NCBI GenBank assembly: GCA_036245525.1
Contig: BTPG01000004.1
Coordinates: 44,426,884-44,490,883 of the forward strand
DNA: 64,000 nucleotides
Direction: 5' to 3'
From: Semisulcospira habei
Taxonomy: Eukaryota; Mollusca; Gastropoda; Semisulcospiridae
Numbering within the stretch: position 1 is the first letter of the stretch; each line of letters opens with the position of its first letter. The notes beneath the pieces are model-generated. The model searched no databases, was not told the origin of the DNA, and saw only the letters and a list, made by a program, of their open reading frames with translations. Positions 29,694 to 41,241 of this stretch are shown piece after piece. Position numbers and translations under genes: made by a program.

Positions 29694-31324
29694 TCAGGTG
29701 CACCACATGCCATATGTGACATAGACCGGAAACTGGTTTAGTGTAACCAGATCAATGAGTTTGGATGGTTGCAGTTGGAAAAGTAAAAAAATCATGAAAA
29801 ATTTGAAATTTTGCCAAAAAATCGCTGTGCATGCAGTTTTATAGGCGTTTTGGCATGTTTTGCATGGCAACACCCTGTTTACCTGCACTGTGAGCTAGGT
29901 TTAGTGTGTTTGCTCATTTATTTTTTGTCTTACAGGTAGTCATGAGTCTTTCCTTCGACCATGAGCTGTGACCTTTGACCTTGACCTTGAAAGGGGTGGG
30001 GTTTGGGGTGTTCAGTTTGATAAATGCGTAAAAAAAAATTCACTCTTTCAGTTTTTGAAGTTGTGTGGGGTGGGTGTAGGGTGGGGTGGGCAGGGGTTTG
30101 GGTTGGAGGCCGGGAGGGGGGGGGGGGAGGGGAAGGGGGGGGGGTTGGGGGCTTAAGGTCAAAAGTTAAGATAAAAACTACAATGAAACAGTGTTAGCAT
30201 GTGCATTTCATCAGACAGCTGACCTCAGAGTGAAATAAGCGGCCAAAATAATGTGACCTGCAGAAGTGTTATTTTGCATGGTACTGCTACACTGGTTGCA
30301 TCTGAGGTGTCATTCTGCTGTAATTGTCATGAGGGATGTCTCTGGTGTCTATTCTAAGCCAAACACAAGCACTTGTACACTGAGTAAAGCTCATTTGAGT
30401 GCATTGTTATGGGACCAGCAGTTGCAGGCACCAGTACAGGGTTTTACAGGAGTGTTGACAAGTTTGGCACACACATGCCTACTACATCTGCAAGATGAGC
30501 TGAGGTGTTTTGAGACTCTGACAAGTGTGTTTTATATAAAAATGAACTGTACATAACCATTTTTCTATGCTACCTCCTAAATCAGCAGTCCAGACACTAA
30601 TTAGTGTATGCGGCGTGTCCCGCGTAGCATAGTTTTGGTTGTTTTGTGTAGTCTTTTTCCTGTGGGATAGCTCAGTAGACTTAATGTTTAAATTGCAGAG
30701 CTGTTTCATGACCCCTTTTGCCTAGGGAAAGATTGCCAGCAGCACATAGGGCATGGCAGCTGGTTACAGGCCTCTTCCAGCTTGTTGTCACCAGACAACA
30801 GGGTCAATGAGGATGCCTGGGTGTTGTCTTTTGGGCTGCCCTAAGATACACAAGGAAATGGCCTTGGGTCTGAAAGCTCATTTTTCATCAGTGTCAGTGT
30901 CATGGTAACTGTTTTAAGTTGTCCAGCCCACCAGAAGTCAGTTTGACTGTATTGCATGCGTGTGTAAACTTGGAAAAACAGAAAAAGTAGGGGGGTAGGC
31001 AATGGAAAAATATGAGAAAAACCACTTTCATGTGCCTGTGTCTCAAATGCAACATTTCTGAAGATCAGATATATTACTTGATGTACATGCCAATTTTGGA
31101 GGCATTCTGACCATATCTAGGCTGTTTTTCATGGCATCAGATATGCATGATCCAACACGTCAGCAGCGTTGTGAACGCCACATCAAGGCACTTCACATAA
31201 TGGGCCATAACTTAAAGATGCAGCAACGTTCAAGGGTGTCACTTTGGATTTGACTTAGCTATTGTCTAAGGGTTGCACTGATAGCAGATTGAATGGTGTT
31301 CAGGTGGAACAAGTGTCTCTGACA

Positions 31325-31785
31325 GGTCACGGTATACATTTAAATTGGGAAGTTGAGGCAGTGCAAGGTCCCGTGTTTTTAAAAATAATTTTTGCCTTGT
31401 TTGAAAATTTGCAGTTGGGCTGAATGTGGGAATTTGCTGGAAATTTGTGGTTAGCTGAGAGGAGACATGTTTGGTGCTTTGATTCATACCATCCTGAGCT
31501 TATCCAGTGGACATTTGTGGGCCTATGTTGAGTTGCCTTTGGCGTAGTGATTTGAGGGGCACGCTGATTTCAGCTGTGCTTGGGTGTGGGGTTGGTAAGG
31601 AACCAGTTTCATAGCCAAGAAATGAGACGGGTCATGTGCTGTTTTTTTTGGTATTTTATGCATGGCAAATGTGCAGCTGGTGGGCGGTAGTGCTTTTTAG
31701 GGAATTGAACAATTAGGGGATGACTGGGATTGACTAAGGCTAAGAGACTGGACAGTACGGAAACACCACTGTGGTCCGTGGCCTG
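31325..31785 (+). repeat. Right 461-bp terminal repeat
   Basis: It appears identical to 29,233-29,693. Confidence 0.9.
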
Positions 31786-32248
31786 TTTAAACTACCAAAA
31801 TTGTGTAAAGTTTTTAGGTGTACGTTTTACTTCAAAATTATCTTGGAGAATTCATATTGAAGCTATATTAACTAAGGCAAGAAAAAGACTTAACTTGTTA
31901 AAAATTATAAACTCACAACCATGGAGTCAGGACATTAAAACTGTTTTACACCTTGGTACATCTTTAGTTCGATCAACACTTACCTATGGTCAGGAAGTCT
32001 ACTTTACTGCCCCCAACTACACTTCTACAGAAGCTGCAAAGCATTGAAAGCAGTTAAATTAGCCCTTGGACTGCCAGTTCACACTAATACTGTAAAAACC
32101 TACAAAGAAGCAGGTATTCTGTCTTTATCTGACCAACGTAAATTAGCAACTGCAAAATACATTGTCCGAAGCCTGTCCGTCAAAAATTCAGTGCGAAAAG
32201 AGGGGACTGAATGGATCCGTAGATTTGGATATAGGGTTAGGGGCAACA

Positions 32249-32410
32249 AACCAAGACACATCTATACTAACGAACAAAAGAAATGCGACATTTTTTGGAA
32301 TCATGGGAAAAGAAATGCGCCATTTTTCGAATCAACAGAAACAGTGTTTCCTACGATTCCAAAAATGTCGCATTTCTTTTGTTTGTTAGTATAGATGTGT
32401 CTTGGTTTAT
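32249..32410. repeat. Foldback repeat with ~62-bp arms
   Basis: ACCAAGACACATCTATACTA...GGAATC on the left pairs with GATTCC...TAGTATAGATGTGTCTTGGT on the right. The loop is about 35 nt. It lies at the end of the LINE fragment. Confidence 0.85.
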
Positions 32411-32712
32411 GATTTTGAATCTCATTTTTACGGAAGGACTTTAAAATATGAACAACTGTAAATGTTCCTAAAAGAAAAACGCATGTGTGCTCCAAACAAT
32501 ACGGTAGACTTTGGGGTGAAATCCTTATCTTGTTTTACACTTCAGCCCCGTTCAGTATATATATAATATCGGCTCGATACATTTTGACACGACACCGACG
32601 GAAATGACGTTTCCTATCATGATAGTATTACCATTTCCGGCAGCTGTTTCGTCGGGTTTCGTTTTCGTCGCAGTTTGTTTTGTGTTCCTGTTTGTCGGTG
32701 TGTTTGGACATA

Positions 32713-35700
32713 ATGTGGGTGTTTGGTTATGGATCACTGATCTGGAAGGTAGATTTCCCCTATGAACGGAAGCTGGTGGGTTATATTCGAGGATATTGTC
32801 GACGATTTTGGCAGGGAAGCGAGGATCACCGCGGTGTGCCTGGAAAGGTAGGTCACTACATGACTCGGCATTTTCACATAGTGACGGGAATTAACGTTAA
32901 CCGGTTCCAGTTCATTGCTGGGAAAATTTGAACACCACCCAATTTTAAATACAAACTATTATTTTACCAGACCACTCTATACTCTATATAGTGACCAAGT
33001 CAAACGATTATTTTGTTTGATGTCTATCAGTCTTCGAATGTAGTTTGGCAGCCGTCATACAATTGCTGTTATTTTATACCGTTCACTGTGATTTATTGAG
33101 GATGCCATGACTAACGTTGCATTTCTATACTCAGCAGAGGTAAACTGAAAACGGAGTAGAATCATCCCTATTGGGCTGTCTAGTTTACTTTGTGGCGTGC
33201 TTTAACTGTTACTATACGTTGCCAGCAATCAATGCACTGGCATTGATACATAATATATAAATTATTTATTTATTATTTATTTATTTGCTGTTGTGGTTTT
33301 TTGTTTGTTTGTTTGTTTGTTTTTGGTTGTTTTTTTTTGTTTTGGGGGGGGGTCTTTTTTGCCTGACAGAATAATCAGCTTATTGATGGTGCCATATACT
33401 GTAACAGACACTGCGCCATGAGAATGTAAACAACATGGAAGTGCTACACATTACAAGTGGACATGACGATGATCAGTAATGACATTAACACTTACAACTC
33501 AACCATCAGACCAGTGAGCTGTATTAAGTCAAACCTGTCAAGACGAACACCTGTATAGAGTGATCACCCATATATCGTGTGATCCATGGTCTTCTTTTCT
33601 TCTTCTTCTCGAACGCTGTCACACTTGGAGTTTGGCTCTCAAAATGAAATCTGTGGTCTTCTGTAAGCACCTCCACAGGCCCGTACAGTTTCTCTTGTAG
33701 GGTGCGCGGGATTCTGCCATATATATCTCCTCCCTCAATTCCCACAGTCCTGGAGGATGTGCTCTGTGGTCTGCTCTGCTTCTCCACAAGGGCACAGAGG
33801 AGATGGCACGAGGTGAAAGCATCTGTGCAGGTGGAAATTGAGTCGGTTGTGCCCGGTCCTCAGACGGAAGATGGTCACCTGCTCTTGTCTGGACAGCTGA
33901 TGGTAACTGTCTAGGGGCCGTTGTGGTGGTCTGTACACAGACTTAATGATGGTCTTCATCTCTGTGAAGCTGACTCCATTTTCATCTTGTTCTTTCTCTG
34001 CGCCCACTTTTGCCATTCTGTCAGCTTCTTCATTGCCGTAGATGCCAGAGTGTGAAGGGATCCACTGCAGCACCAGTCTGGTGCACTTGATGTTTTGCAG
34101 TGCCTCTTGTAGACGTGGCAGTTTGCTTGCTGTTGCTGCCTCAAGGACAGACATGGTATCAGTCAGGAAGACAATCTGGGCATCAGGGTTTGCAGTGCCA
34201 CTAAGGGTGTTTAGAAGTACCCAACGGAGAAAGAAACATGCTTAGAAAAGATGGGTACAACACAATTTATTAATATTTCGGGTAAATACCCTTTGTCAAA
34301 ATAGACACAGAGAGATTAGCCGCTACTTATCTTCATTCACAGAAAGAATGTGGCAAATTCTTTCTGCGATTGAAGATAAGTAGCGGCTAATCTCTCTGTT
34401 TGTTTGTCTATTTTGACAAAGGGTATTTACCCGAAATATTAATAAATTGTGTTGTACCCATCTTTTCTAAGCGTGTTTCTTTCTCCGTTCGGTACTTCTT
34501 TGCATTTTACACGCTTGGCAGTCACCTTTTTGGTCTGGATTACTAAGGGTGTTTGCAGCACAGACCCGTACTTCCACCTCAACTCTGTAATTTGTGCAGT
34601 GAAGGCCTGTTGATACTGCCTCTGCCTGCCATTTTCGTTTGGGTACTGAATGTACACCCCAGCCCCTCCATTCTGAACTGCATCTGTGGCTGATCCATCG
34701 GTGTATGCCCATATCCATGCTTCCTGGGAATACTTTTCTTCGAGCATGGTCAGTGCTGTGCTCATCTTTGGTGGTGATGTAGGGTACCGTGGAAGAGATA
34801 TGGTCTTCTTTAATTCTGGCACTTAGATGACACTGTGTAAGCGGATCACCTGTGTGTGGTGACCACTTTTTGATTAAAAAAAAAAACACCTTGGATGGTC
34901 ACCTTACAGTACACAGGTTTGACTGTATTGAGAAACAAATTTCCTGATCAGCAGCACATCTGACTCACAAATTACCGATGATTCTACTTCTAGATTATTG
35001 TAAAGTGACGTCCACATTGTTGTCATTTAATGTGTGGAGATAAATGGTCAAAGCCCTGAGAAGAGGCTTTGTGGGGTTGGTTAGAGGAGTGTTAAAATGT
35101 GCGTGTTTAGGGGTGGGGTTGGGGGGTTGTGCGAGGGGGGGAGGGGGGGGGGGGGGAGGAGAGTTGATCGTATAACTTTGCAGAATGCAATGTGGTGTCT
35201 CGGTTTTTATCCAGGCGATGCTGATAAGTGTGTGTTTATAGAATATATTTTAGTGGCATTTTATACTGCCTTATTGTGATGAAAGTGCCTAAATTATGTA
35301 AATTGTGCGATATTTGTGATATATATTTAATGTTATGTTTAAATTAATTGGCTTACACATTTTATGTGATATATCGTTAGAATGTGATGTGCATAGTGGT
35401 TGTATTCTTTATCGGTCTCATTTAGATTATGTTTCTTAATCTTACTAATCCTTTTACCTCTTTTTTATGAGCTGTGAGCTGTAACAAGACATATCTCTTT
35501 TGGGACAATAAATATCTTGAATCTTGTAGCCATAGACTGATAGAGGTATATCTTTCTGTCTAATCTGTACATGTTGATTTGTTTTACAGCCAGGTAGGGT
35601 TGTCACTTTGGTGCCATCAGAAGACCCAGATGTAAGTAAGGCTTCAGTTTCTTCTTGTACAATTTTTGGCTCTTGTGCAATAGCAAAAATGAGTTTTATA

Positions 35701-38281
35701 TAAAAGTATTGGGCCAGTGGTCGCCCGTCCGTCTGTCCTCGTCCATGGTCAACTGTAACATTGGCGTTTTCTCAGACTATTTCAGCCATAGTCTTCAAAC
35801 TTGGCCCAAGAATACTTTGTGGCAAGACTTTATAAACATACCAACTTCAGTTACCTGTCACAAAGGTTAGGGTCATAGAAAATAGGTCAGAAGTGGTCAT
35901 ATTTTGACCAACATTTTGGTTGTTTGTTTTTTTTTTCCTGCAAATTATACTTCACAGACTGAAACACAAACTCTGTACAAAGGTACCTGATGGCCATATC
36001 TTCCTGTGCGTACTATGCATATTAATTTCAATGATCACAAGAGATTGCAAAATAGGTGAAAACTAGCCTTTTTTTCTTAAATACTATTGACCCCATTAAA
36101 CAAAAACTTGGTATAGAGATAGCTGATAGAAAGGCCTTCCTATGCATACTCATTTAGATGACCCCTCAGAAAGGTCAAGGGTCACAGGAGATTGTCGAAT
36201 ATGTGTAAAATGCCAGTTTTGGGGTAGTTTTAGTATTTGTCAGTGTTTGTGCAAACTTTTAGTTTTAAATCAAATTTGGCAGAAAGGCAGCTTTCTAAGC
36301 ATACTAATTTGGTTGTTTTCTCAGTGTCGGTGGTCATGTGGGTTTGATAGATGTGAGAAAAATGCATGAATATTGAGAAAATATAGCTTTTGCTAACAAC
36401 AGCTAACCTTTTTACTCATGTTAAGAGACCTGAACATTTCAGTGACCTTGGTAAAGGTCAGAGTCACAAAGGGCAGACTCGGGGTTCACTTTTGGAATGT
36501 GTCCTGCGCGGATGGTGATGCATCATTTCCCAAAATGAGCCATCACATTTTGAGCTGAGAGGTCAATGATCCATAGGTTTCTCTAGTCAACAGGCCCTTT
36601 CACATTGCTAAAGACCTCTACCCTCTGCTACCCTCGCTCGTTGTTAAAAGTCTCAAAGAAACACTCCTGCCTATCTTAATTTGTTCACTAGAACCTAGCT
36701 GTCTCATATTAGCCCATTACATCCTGAGGCTGATTTTTTTTTTTAATCTGCTTATTGTCCTATGGAGACTACATTACAGATTAGGACATAGATCAACCAT
36801 TTAAGTTCAAGGATGGTGCCAGAATAGCTTGGCGCCTCAGGCGCCAAGCTATTCTGGCACCACCCTTTAACTATAATAGTCAAATTGATTTCAAGCGCGA
36901 GTGTATCAGGATGAACCGGGTTAAGAAAGGTATTTGAGCAAATCTCAAAAGGTCGCTCGTCTGGAACCCTTTCAAAAATAAGTTTGTATCGACTCACTGA
37001 ATGTAGATATATAACTTAGCTTTTTTTTTGCAGCAGAATTTGAATGGAATACAAAAATTCTTATATCAAGTTGTGTGTCATTCTTTTGAGTGGTTTGTTT
37101 GTGAGATGATTTTAAATTTTTAAAAACATGAGAATTTCAGCACAGAAAAAATTACACAGAATAAGGAAGCTTCAGCATGGAAACGGATGACAACTTGAAG
37201 TAAATCTCGTTTGTGTGTTGCATGGGGATTAAAGTAAGTGCACAGGATAAAGTGGTTGGTTGATCATGATTCTTTTCTAATTTATTATTTGAAACTTACG
37301 ATTTCAGTTACCTCTACCGTCATAGTCCCGTAAGTTGAGTACAACAGATAGAGCTAAAGATATATAATCATAAAAGCAAGACAACCACATGATTTTTAAT
37401 GCATTTGTTTTGCAGAAAACAAGCTTTATCTATTAAAATGAGTCAAAAACAATTATTTAGCAGAGGACAAAAATTGGCATCGTGATTCTGGTCATTTCAT
37501 AACGTTCATCACCTTGACTGTAACGTGACACCCTGCTTAGCACGATACAAATTCTTCTCCAATACCCTAAACATGTTACAAAAAAGAAAACAATTGCTAG
37601 ATACTCTTTCAGTAGTGTCAGATACACGCAATCAAATCAGAATCAGTTTTCAAAATGAGATGAAATTTCAGCTATGTGTAATGTTTTCTCTCTTGCCTTT
37701 TTTAGATTTGCTCATCTCCTTTATTTTCTGAAAGATTTTATTTTTCCCATGGGAACTAAAATTGATAAATGAATTTGTGGAATACATATAATTATGTGAC
37801 ATGGTCTGTAACTGTTATCTATATTTTAAACTCCTTTTCTGTACAGGATTGTGTGTGGGGAGTGGCCTACCAGATCCCAGTGAACGAGGTGGAATCAGTC
37901 CAGTCACATCTGGACAACCGAGAGAAGGGAGGTTACATCAGGAGGAAAGTCATATTCATCCCACACCCAACCACAGAAGACGTTGAAACCATTCATTTAA
38001 CTGTGTACATTGGGACGAGGGACAATCCTCATTTTTTGGGACCAGCACCTATAGAGGACATTGCACAACAGATTTATCACTCTGTTGGACCTAGCGGGCG
38101 AAATGCTGACTACCTCTTGAATCTTGCACAGGCATTGCGTAATATAGCACCTCATGTTGTAGACAGCCATCTATTTTTGTTGGAGGAGAAAGTTAAAGCT
38201 TTGTCGTCGGGATCATCTTTTGAATCTCGTTCACAACAGAACCAGGAAACTCAGGAGCAAAGGCACGAATCACGATTGTGA
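32713..38281 (+). CDS. CHAC2: Glutathione-specific gamma-glutamylcyclotransferase (ChaC family); join(32713..32847,35590..35631,37847..38281)
   Basis: ChaC enzymes cleave cytosolic glutathione to 5-oxoproline and Cys-Gly. Exon 1 (45 codons) begins [18 protein letters not shown], with the family YGSL substrate loop, and ends at AAG|GTAGGT. Exon 2 (14 codons) lies between TTTTACAG and GAT|GTAAGT and reads [14 protein letters not shown]. Exon 3 follows CTGTACAG and encodes [11 protein letters not shown]. The acidic catalytic residue follows in NREKGGY, then [20 protein letters not shown] and a polar C-terminus. All junctions are phase 0. The 203-residue total is close to vertebrate CHAC2 (about 180), and the frame is intact, so this is probably an active host gene. 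Intron 1 holds a LINE fragment and a foldback element; the 3' flank holds two back-to-back palindromic MITEs. Confidence 0.93.
33593..34830 (-). mobile_element. 5'-truncated LINE 3' end (RNase H region) in CHAC2 intron 1
   Basis: The minus strand encodes [20 protein letters not shown], then [20 protein letters not shown] and the C-terminal [17 protein letters not shown]. It ends in a GAA-type tail near 33,600. It resembles, but is not identical to, the LINE at 18,163. Foldback element F copy 2 (34,213-34,541) interrupts the RNase H domain. Confidence 0.88.
34213..34541. mobile_element. Foldback element F, copy 2, with 13-bp TSD
   Basis: It has the same palindromic architecture and the same GCATTT(T/C)ACACGCTTGGCAG...GGTCTGGATT end as the copy at 28,328. 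The flanks repeat ACTAAGGGTGTTT (34,200-34,212 and 34,542-34,554), so the empty site within the LINE is known exactly. Confidence 0.92.
34835..35589. other. Rest of CHAC2 intron 1
   Basis: G-rich low complexity lies at 35,107-35,160. The rest is AT-rich, with no gene. Confidence 0.5.
35740..35875 (+). repeat. Dispersed repeat D, second copy
   Basis: It shares several blocks with 17,396-17,505. 35,876-36,480 continues with loosely repeated CAAAAACTTGG/GGTCA motifs, perhaps an older longer repeat. Confidence 0.55.
35876..36708. other. CHAC2 intron 2, degenerate repeats
   Basis: Recurring phrases such as CATACTAATTT/CATACTCATTT and GGTCAAGGGTCACA suggest a diverged tandem or older transposon. 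No ORF is supported. Confidence 0.4.
36709..36924. mobile_element. Palindromic MITE family A in CHAC2 intron 2
   Basis: The hairpin core is GGTGCCAGAATAGCTTGGCG with its complement. The right end is CCGGGTTAA and the left end is a degraded AGCCCATTAC. Confidence 0.8.
36925..37846. other. End of CHAC2 intron 2
   Basis: AT-rich intron sequence to the acceptor at 37,846. No repeat is recognised. Confidence 0.5.
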
Positions 38282-38301
38282 TCCGTTAGTTTTGCAGCTC
38301 T

Positions 38302-38515
38302 TTAACCCTTTTAGCCCCCGATCCCTACAGCAGGAGATGGCTTGATCATGATAATTCAAGGGTAGTGCCAGATTAGCTTGGTGCCTGAAGGTGTCAAGCT
38401 AATCTGGCACTACCCTTGAATTATCATGGTCAAGCCATCTCCTGCAGCTGGTACATAGTTGTTAGGCAACACCATCAAAATTTGCGAAATGGGAACTTGG
38501 GGCTAAAAGGGTTAA
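38302..38515. mobile_element. Palindromic MITE family A, 20 nt after the CHAC2 stop codon
   Basis: Flanked by TTAA on both sides, with terminal inverted repeats TTAACCCTTTTAGCCCC and GGGGCTAAAAGGGTTAA. The inner hairpin is GATAATTCAAGGGTAGTGCC with its complement. Probably within the CHAC2 3' UTR. Confidence 0.9.
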
Positions 38516-38625
38516 CCACCTTGTGCGTGCAGCCACCGCTCAATGCGCAAAAGGCCATCAGGCTGATGGCCTTTTGTGCATTGGGTGGTTTACAGTACCG
38601 GTGGCTGCATACACAAAAGGTTTAA
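38512..38625. mobile_element. Palindromic MITE family C
   Basis: Arms TGTGCGTGCAGCCACCG...AAAAGGCCATCAG fold onto CTGATGGCCTTTT...GGTGGCTGCATACACA. The left TTAA is shared with the preceding element. Confidence 0.85.
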
Positions 38626-39257
38626 ACTCCAACACCAACTGCAGATTGGTAAACTGTAGATAGAATGGCTCGCACTCACCCATGTCCCTGCAGCAGATGG
38701 TGACTTACTTACACAAATTACAGCTGCAATAGTGACTTTAACTCAACATCTTGAAAAGCAGCAAGACTAATCGGGCATTGTCCATTTCTAGCTTGCATGG
38801 CTCTTCTATTACCAACAGCCTCTTCTTTCCAGCAGATGGTTCTAACTTCTAAGAGCTGTGCCATTTGACTATGGAAGTGATTAAGGATATATTTTGAGAG
38901 CTTTATCTACAGTACAGCAGAACCTGTTTTGAGTCACCACCCTAATGAGAGATATCAGGAACACCGGTCGCAACAGCCACTGAAATAATGGTCTTCAATG
39001 ACAGGAGACACTTTTAGCCTTTTAAGACTTACTGAGAGCACCTGTATCTATTTTTGGAGACTTTATTCTCGCACAAAATGTGATTGCTTGAAACAGGTTC
39101 TACTGTGTTTTACTGCATGTAGGCTTGGGCATTTGAATTGGAAATGTGTGTATGATTTAAGGTATTTTCAGGTTGGTGTGCTTGGTTAAGGCTATGGTCA
39201 GGTTGATCACTCTGGCTGCTGACAAGTTGCCAAGCTAATCAGGCACATAGTTACCCT
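38626..39257. other. Intergenic, downstream of CHAC2
   Basis: Nothing recognisable; several AATAAA-like signals are absent or ambiguous, so the CHAC2 poly(A) site is not placed. Confidence 0.45.
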
Positions 39258-39347
39258 TTAACCCTTTGGCTGTCGGTAGCACTTTTTGTTGTGATGGTTC
39301 CTGCAGGAATCATCATGGCAAAGTGTTACCGACAGCCAAAGGGTTAA
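39258..39347. mobile_element. Palindromic MITE family D (90 bp)
   Basis: TTAACCCTTTGGCTGTCGGT and ACCGACAGCCAAAGGGTTAA are perfect inverted ends; the inner part CACTTTGT...ATGATTCCTGCAG is imperfect. Confidence 0.9.
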
Positions 39348-39738
39348 CTTCCATGGTCAATCAATCTCTGACTTTAGTATAGATCTCAAGGATCAGTGGA
39401 CATATTGTGCTCTTTCAGGTTCACGCTGACATTTTTTGTTGTGATTTTTATTGTTTCTTATCATTTTGTCAAGTATTTGTTACCAAAGACATCCCTGTGT
39501 TTCTACCAGATGTGTTGTGATAGGCTAGCTGCATTTTATGCCCATTCAATTAACAATAGTCATTATTAGATTTTCTATAAGTTTGATAGTGTTCAGCTTT
39601 GATGACACCAAACCAAAGATCAGAAGATAGCATTTAGTCACTTGGGTTTGTGGCCAACGGCAGACACTCTTTACCATGGGTATAACCCACATAAGAAGAA
39701 GAAGCAGTTCTTTGGAAAAACAAAGTCTGAACAGTTTG

Positions 39739-39794
39739 TTAACTCATTCGCGGCCGGTCCTGCATCCAGATGCGGCTGACCGCAAATGAGTTAA
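39739..39794. mobile_element. Palindromic MITE family E (56 bp)
   Basis: TTAACTCATT.GCGG and CCGC.AATGAGTTAA inverted ends surround a short GCATC.GATGC core. Confidence 0.8.
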
Positions 39795-39820
39795 TCTTCA
39801 CCAGGTCATGCTTTGGACTA

Positions 39821-40257
39821 CACACAAACAATGATGTGGGTCCTACAAGACCCGTCTTTTTCAAAGAGCGATTTACCTGGTTATCCCAGTCCCGATGATG
39901 TGGGTCCTACAGGACCCATACTTTTTATACTATAGTACACATCAGCGGTACTTTTAGTCATCATGGCAGAGAGAAAACGATCTGAAACTTCTGTTTCCCC
40001 CAGAAACTACGGGTGAAAGTTCGTCATTTCCAAGAAACTGAACTAAAACTGGTTGATTTTGCATGGATGTTGACACACGTTCAATATTAAACAACAACAA
40101 AAAAACAAAAAAATAAGCAAAGGAAAAATTTGGGTGAGATGCAATTCTCTCATCTTTTTCTCTTCTCAAACTGAGGACCAACATCTCCGGACATAATATT
40201 CACCTTACTCTTTAAAAAGTATGGGTCTTGCATGACCCACACCATCATTTGTGTAGG
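39821..40257. mobile_element. Small non-coding DNA transposon with ~45-bp TIRs
   Basis: ACAAACAATGATGTGGGTCC...CTTTTTCAAAGAG on the left pairs imperfectly with CTTTAAAAAGTATGGGTC...CATCATTTGTGT on the right. A third GATGTGGGTCCTACAGGACCC block lies at 39,896, and each block is itself palindromic (GGGTCC/GGACCC). No transposase is present. Confidence 0.8.
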
Positions 40258-40540
40258 AAAAATTCAGACATTGTTTATTTGTTTATTGTTTCATCAATTA
40301 TTAACCTAGTTTGGCAAAATGTAGTCTTTTATGAACTTGGAACATTTTTAAAATTTAACTGAAATATTCCCAGTAGTTAATGAAATATTTGCAATTAAAC
40401 ACCCTTCTGGATCCTCCAGGCCCCAGGAAGCATGGTGAAGGTTAACTGTTCTGACCTAATTCTTCCAATGTAGTTCAGTATTTACAATCTTCATCTGATC
40501 ATTCTGGTAGAATTTTGAAACCCAAAGTCAAATTTAATGA
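40258..40540. other. Intergenic
   Basis: No feature seen. Confidence 0.4.
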
Positions 40541-40740
40541 TTAACTCATTCAGCCCAACGGCAGTATTTCTAACATTTTGGAGGCGTCATCTAACGACTA
40601 TGCACCAGTTGTAGTAGATGGAACCAATATAATTCAAGGGCAGTACCAGATTAGCTTGGTGCTGACAGATGCCAAGCTAATCTGGCACTACCCTTGAATT
40701 ATCATGGTCAACCCATCTCCTGTTGTAGGGCATCAGGGCA
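40541..40740. mobile_element. Palindromic MITE family A
   Basis: TTAACTCATTCAGCCC end, a hairpin of AATTCAAGGGCAGTACCAGATTAG and its complement. The right end has lost its TTAA. Confidence 0.85.
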
Positions 40741-41241
40741 TGCCCATTTATTAATTTACATTATTTGAACACAAATGGACACGTACATGTTTATATTTAT
40801 TATTTGAGACCTGCTCCAACAAAACCTGGACAAAGTTGCTTGAACCGATCAGTTCCACAAAATTGTGATTGGAGTGATTATCATAAGTAACTTTTCAGCA
40901 TTATGCAGCTCTGTGGCATTCAAGTTATATAATATGTGAAAAGTTGTATGCGTGAATCCACCTCTGAATTAGTGGGAAAATCAGTTATCTTACAAACTCA
41001 ATCTAGCATGCCTAGTACTAATGCATTTAAATCCGGTTTCCTCAAAATGGTCGCCACCCAGAAGCATTACTTTAATTGCTGATAACTCTGGAATGCTTTG
41101 GCTTACAGATTTTCATCATATATATCAAAAGAAAGATTTTTCTCTGAAGATTCCATTGAAATACACTTTGATCTGGTTTTGTTAGAGCTGTTCACATTTC
41201 GTGTGCTACCTGGTGTGTACATGTGTGAACAGAAACCTGTA
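40741..41241. other. Intergenic
   Basis: No gene or repeat recognised. Confidence 0.4.

Larger units (their letters stand above)
29233..31785 (+). mobile_element. Non-coding LTR-like element, copy 1
   Basis: 461-bp direct repeats (29,233-29,693 and 31,325-31,785) flank a 1.6-kb interior. TSD TTTA lies at 29,229-29,232 and 31,786-31,789. Repeats start GGTCACGG and end CCGTGGCCTG, not TG...CA. No gag, pol, obvious tRNA primer site or polypurine tract was found. By eye the two repeats are identical, which points to a recent insertion. Confidence 0.88.
28984..32248 (+). pseudogene. LINE reverse transcriptase fragment, split by an LTR-like element
   Basis: 28,984-29,232 encodes the RT catalytic box (VQYADDIAIW) and the following region, with a frameshift at the GGGGGAAAAAA run near 29,150. 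Coding resumes at 31,790 (CVKFLGVRFTSKLSWRIH, then SLVRSTLTYGQEVYF) and, after another frameshift near 32,020, continues as KAVKLALGLPVHTNTVKTY to about 32,248. The insertion 29,233-31,785 interrupts it at a precise 4-bp TSD. A foldback sequence follows at 32,249. Confidence 0.85.

Noticed and set aside
30266..30556. A 96-codon ORF of equal length in both LTR-like copies (also 45,099-45,389 minus)
   Set aside because: Comparing the two copies, most differences change the amino acid and it lacks an ATG at its apparent start. It looks like chance openness without selection.
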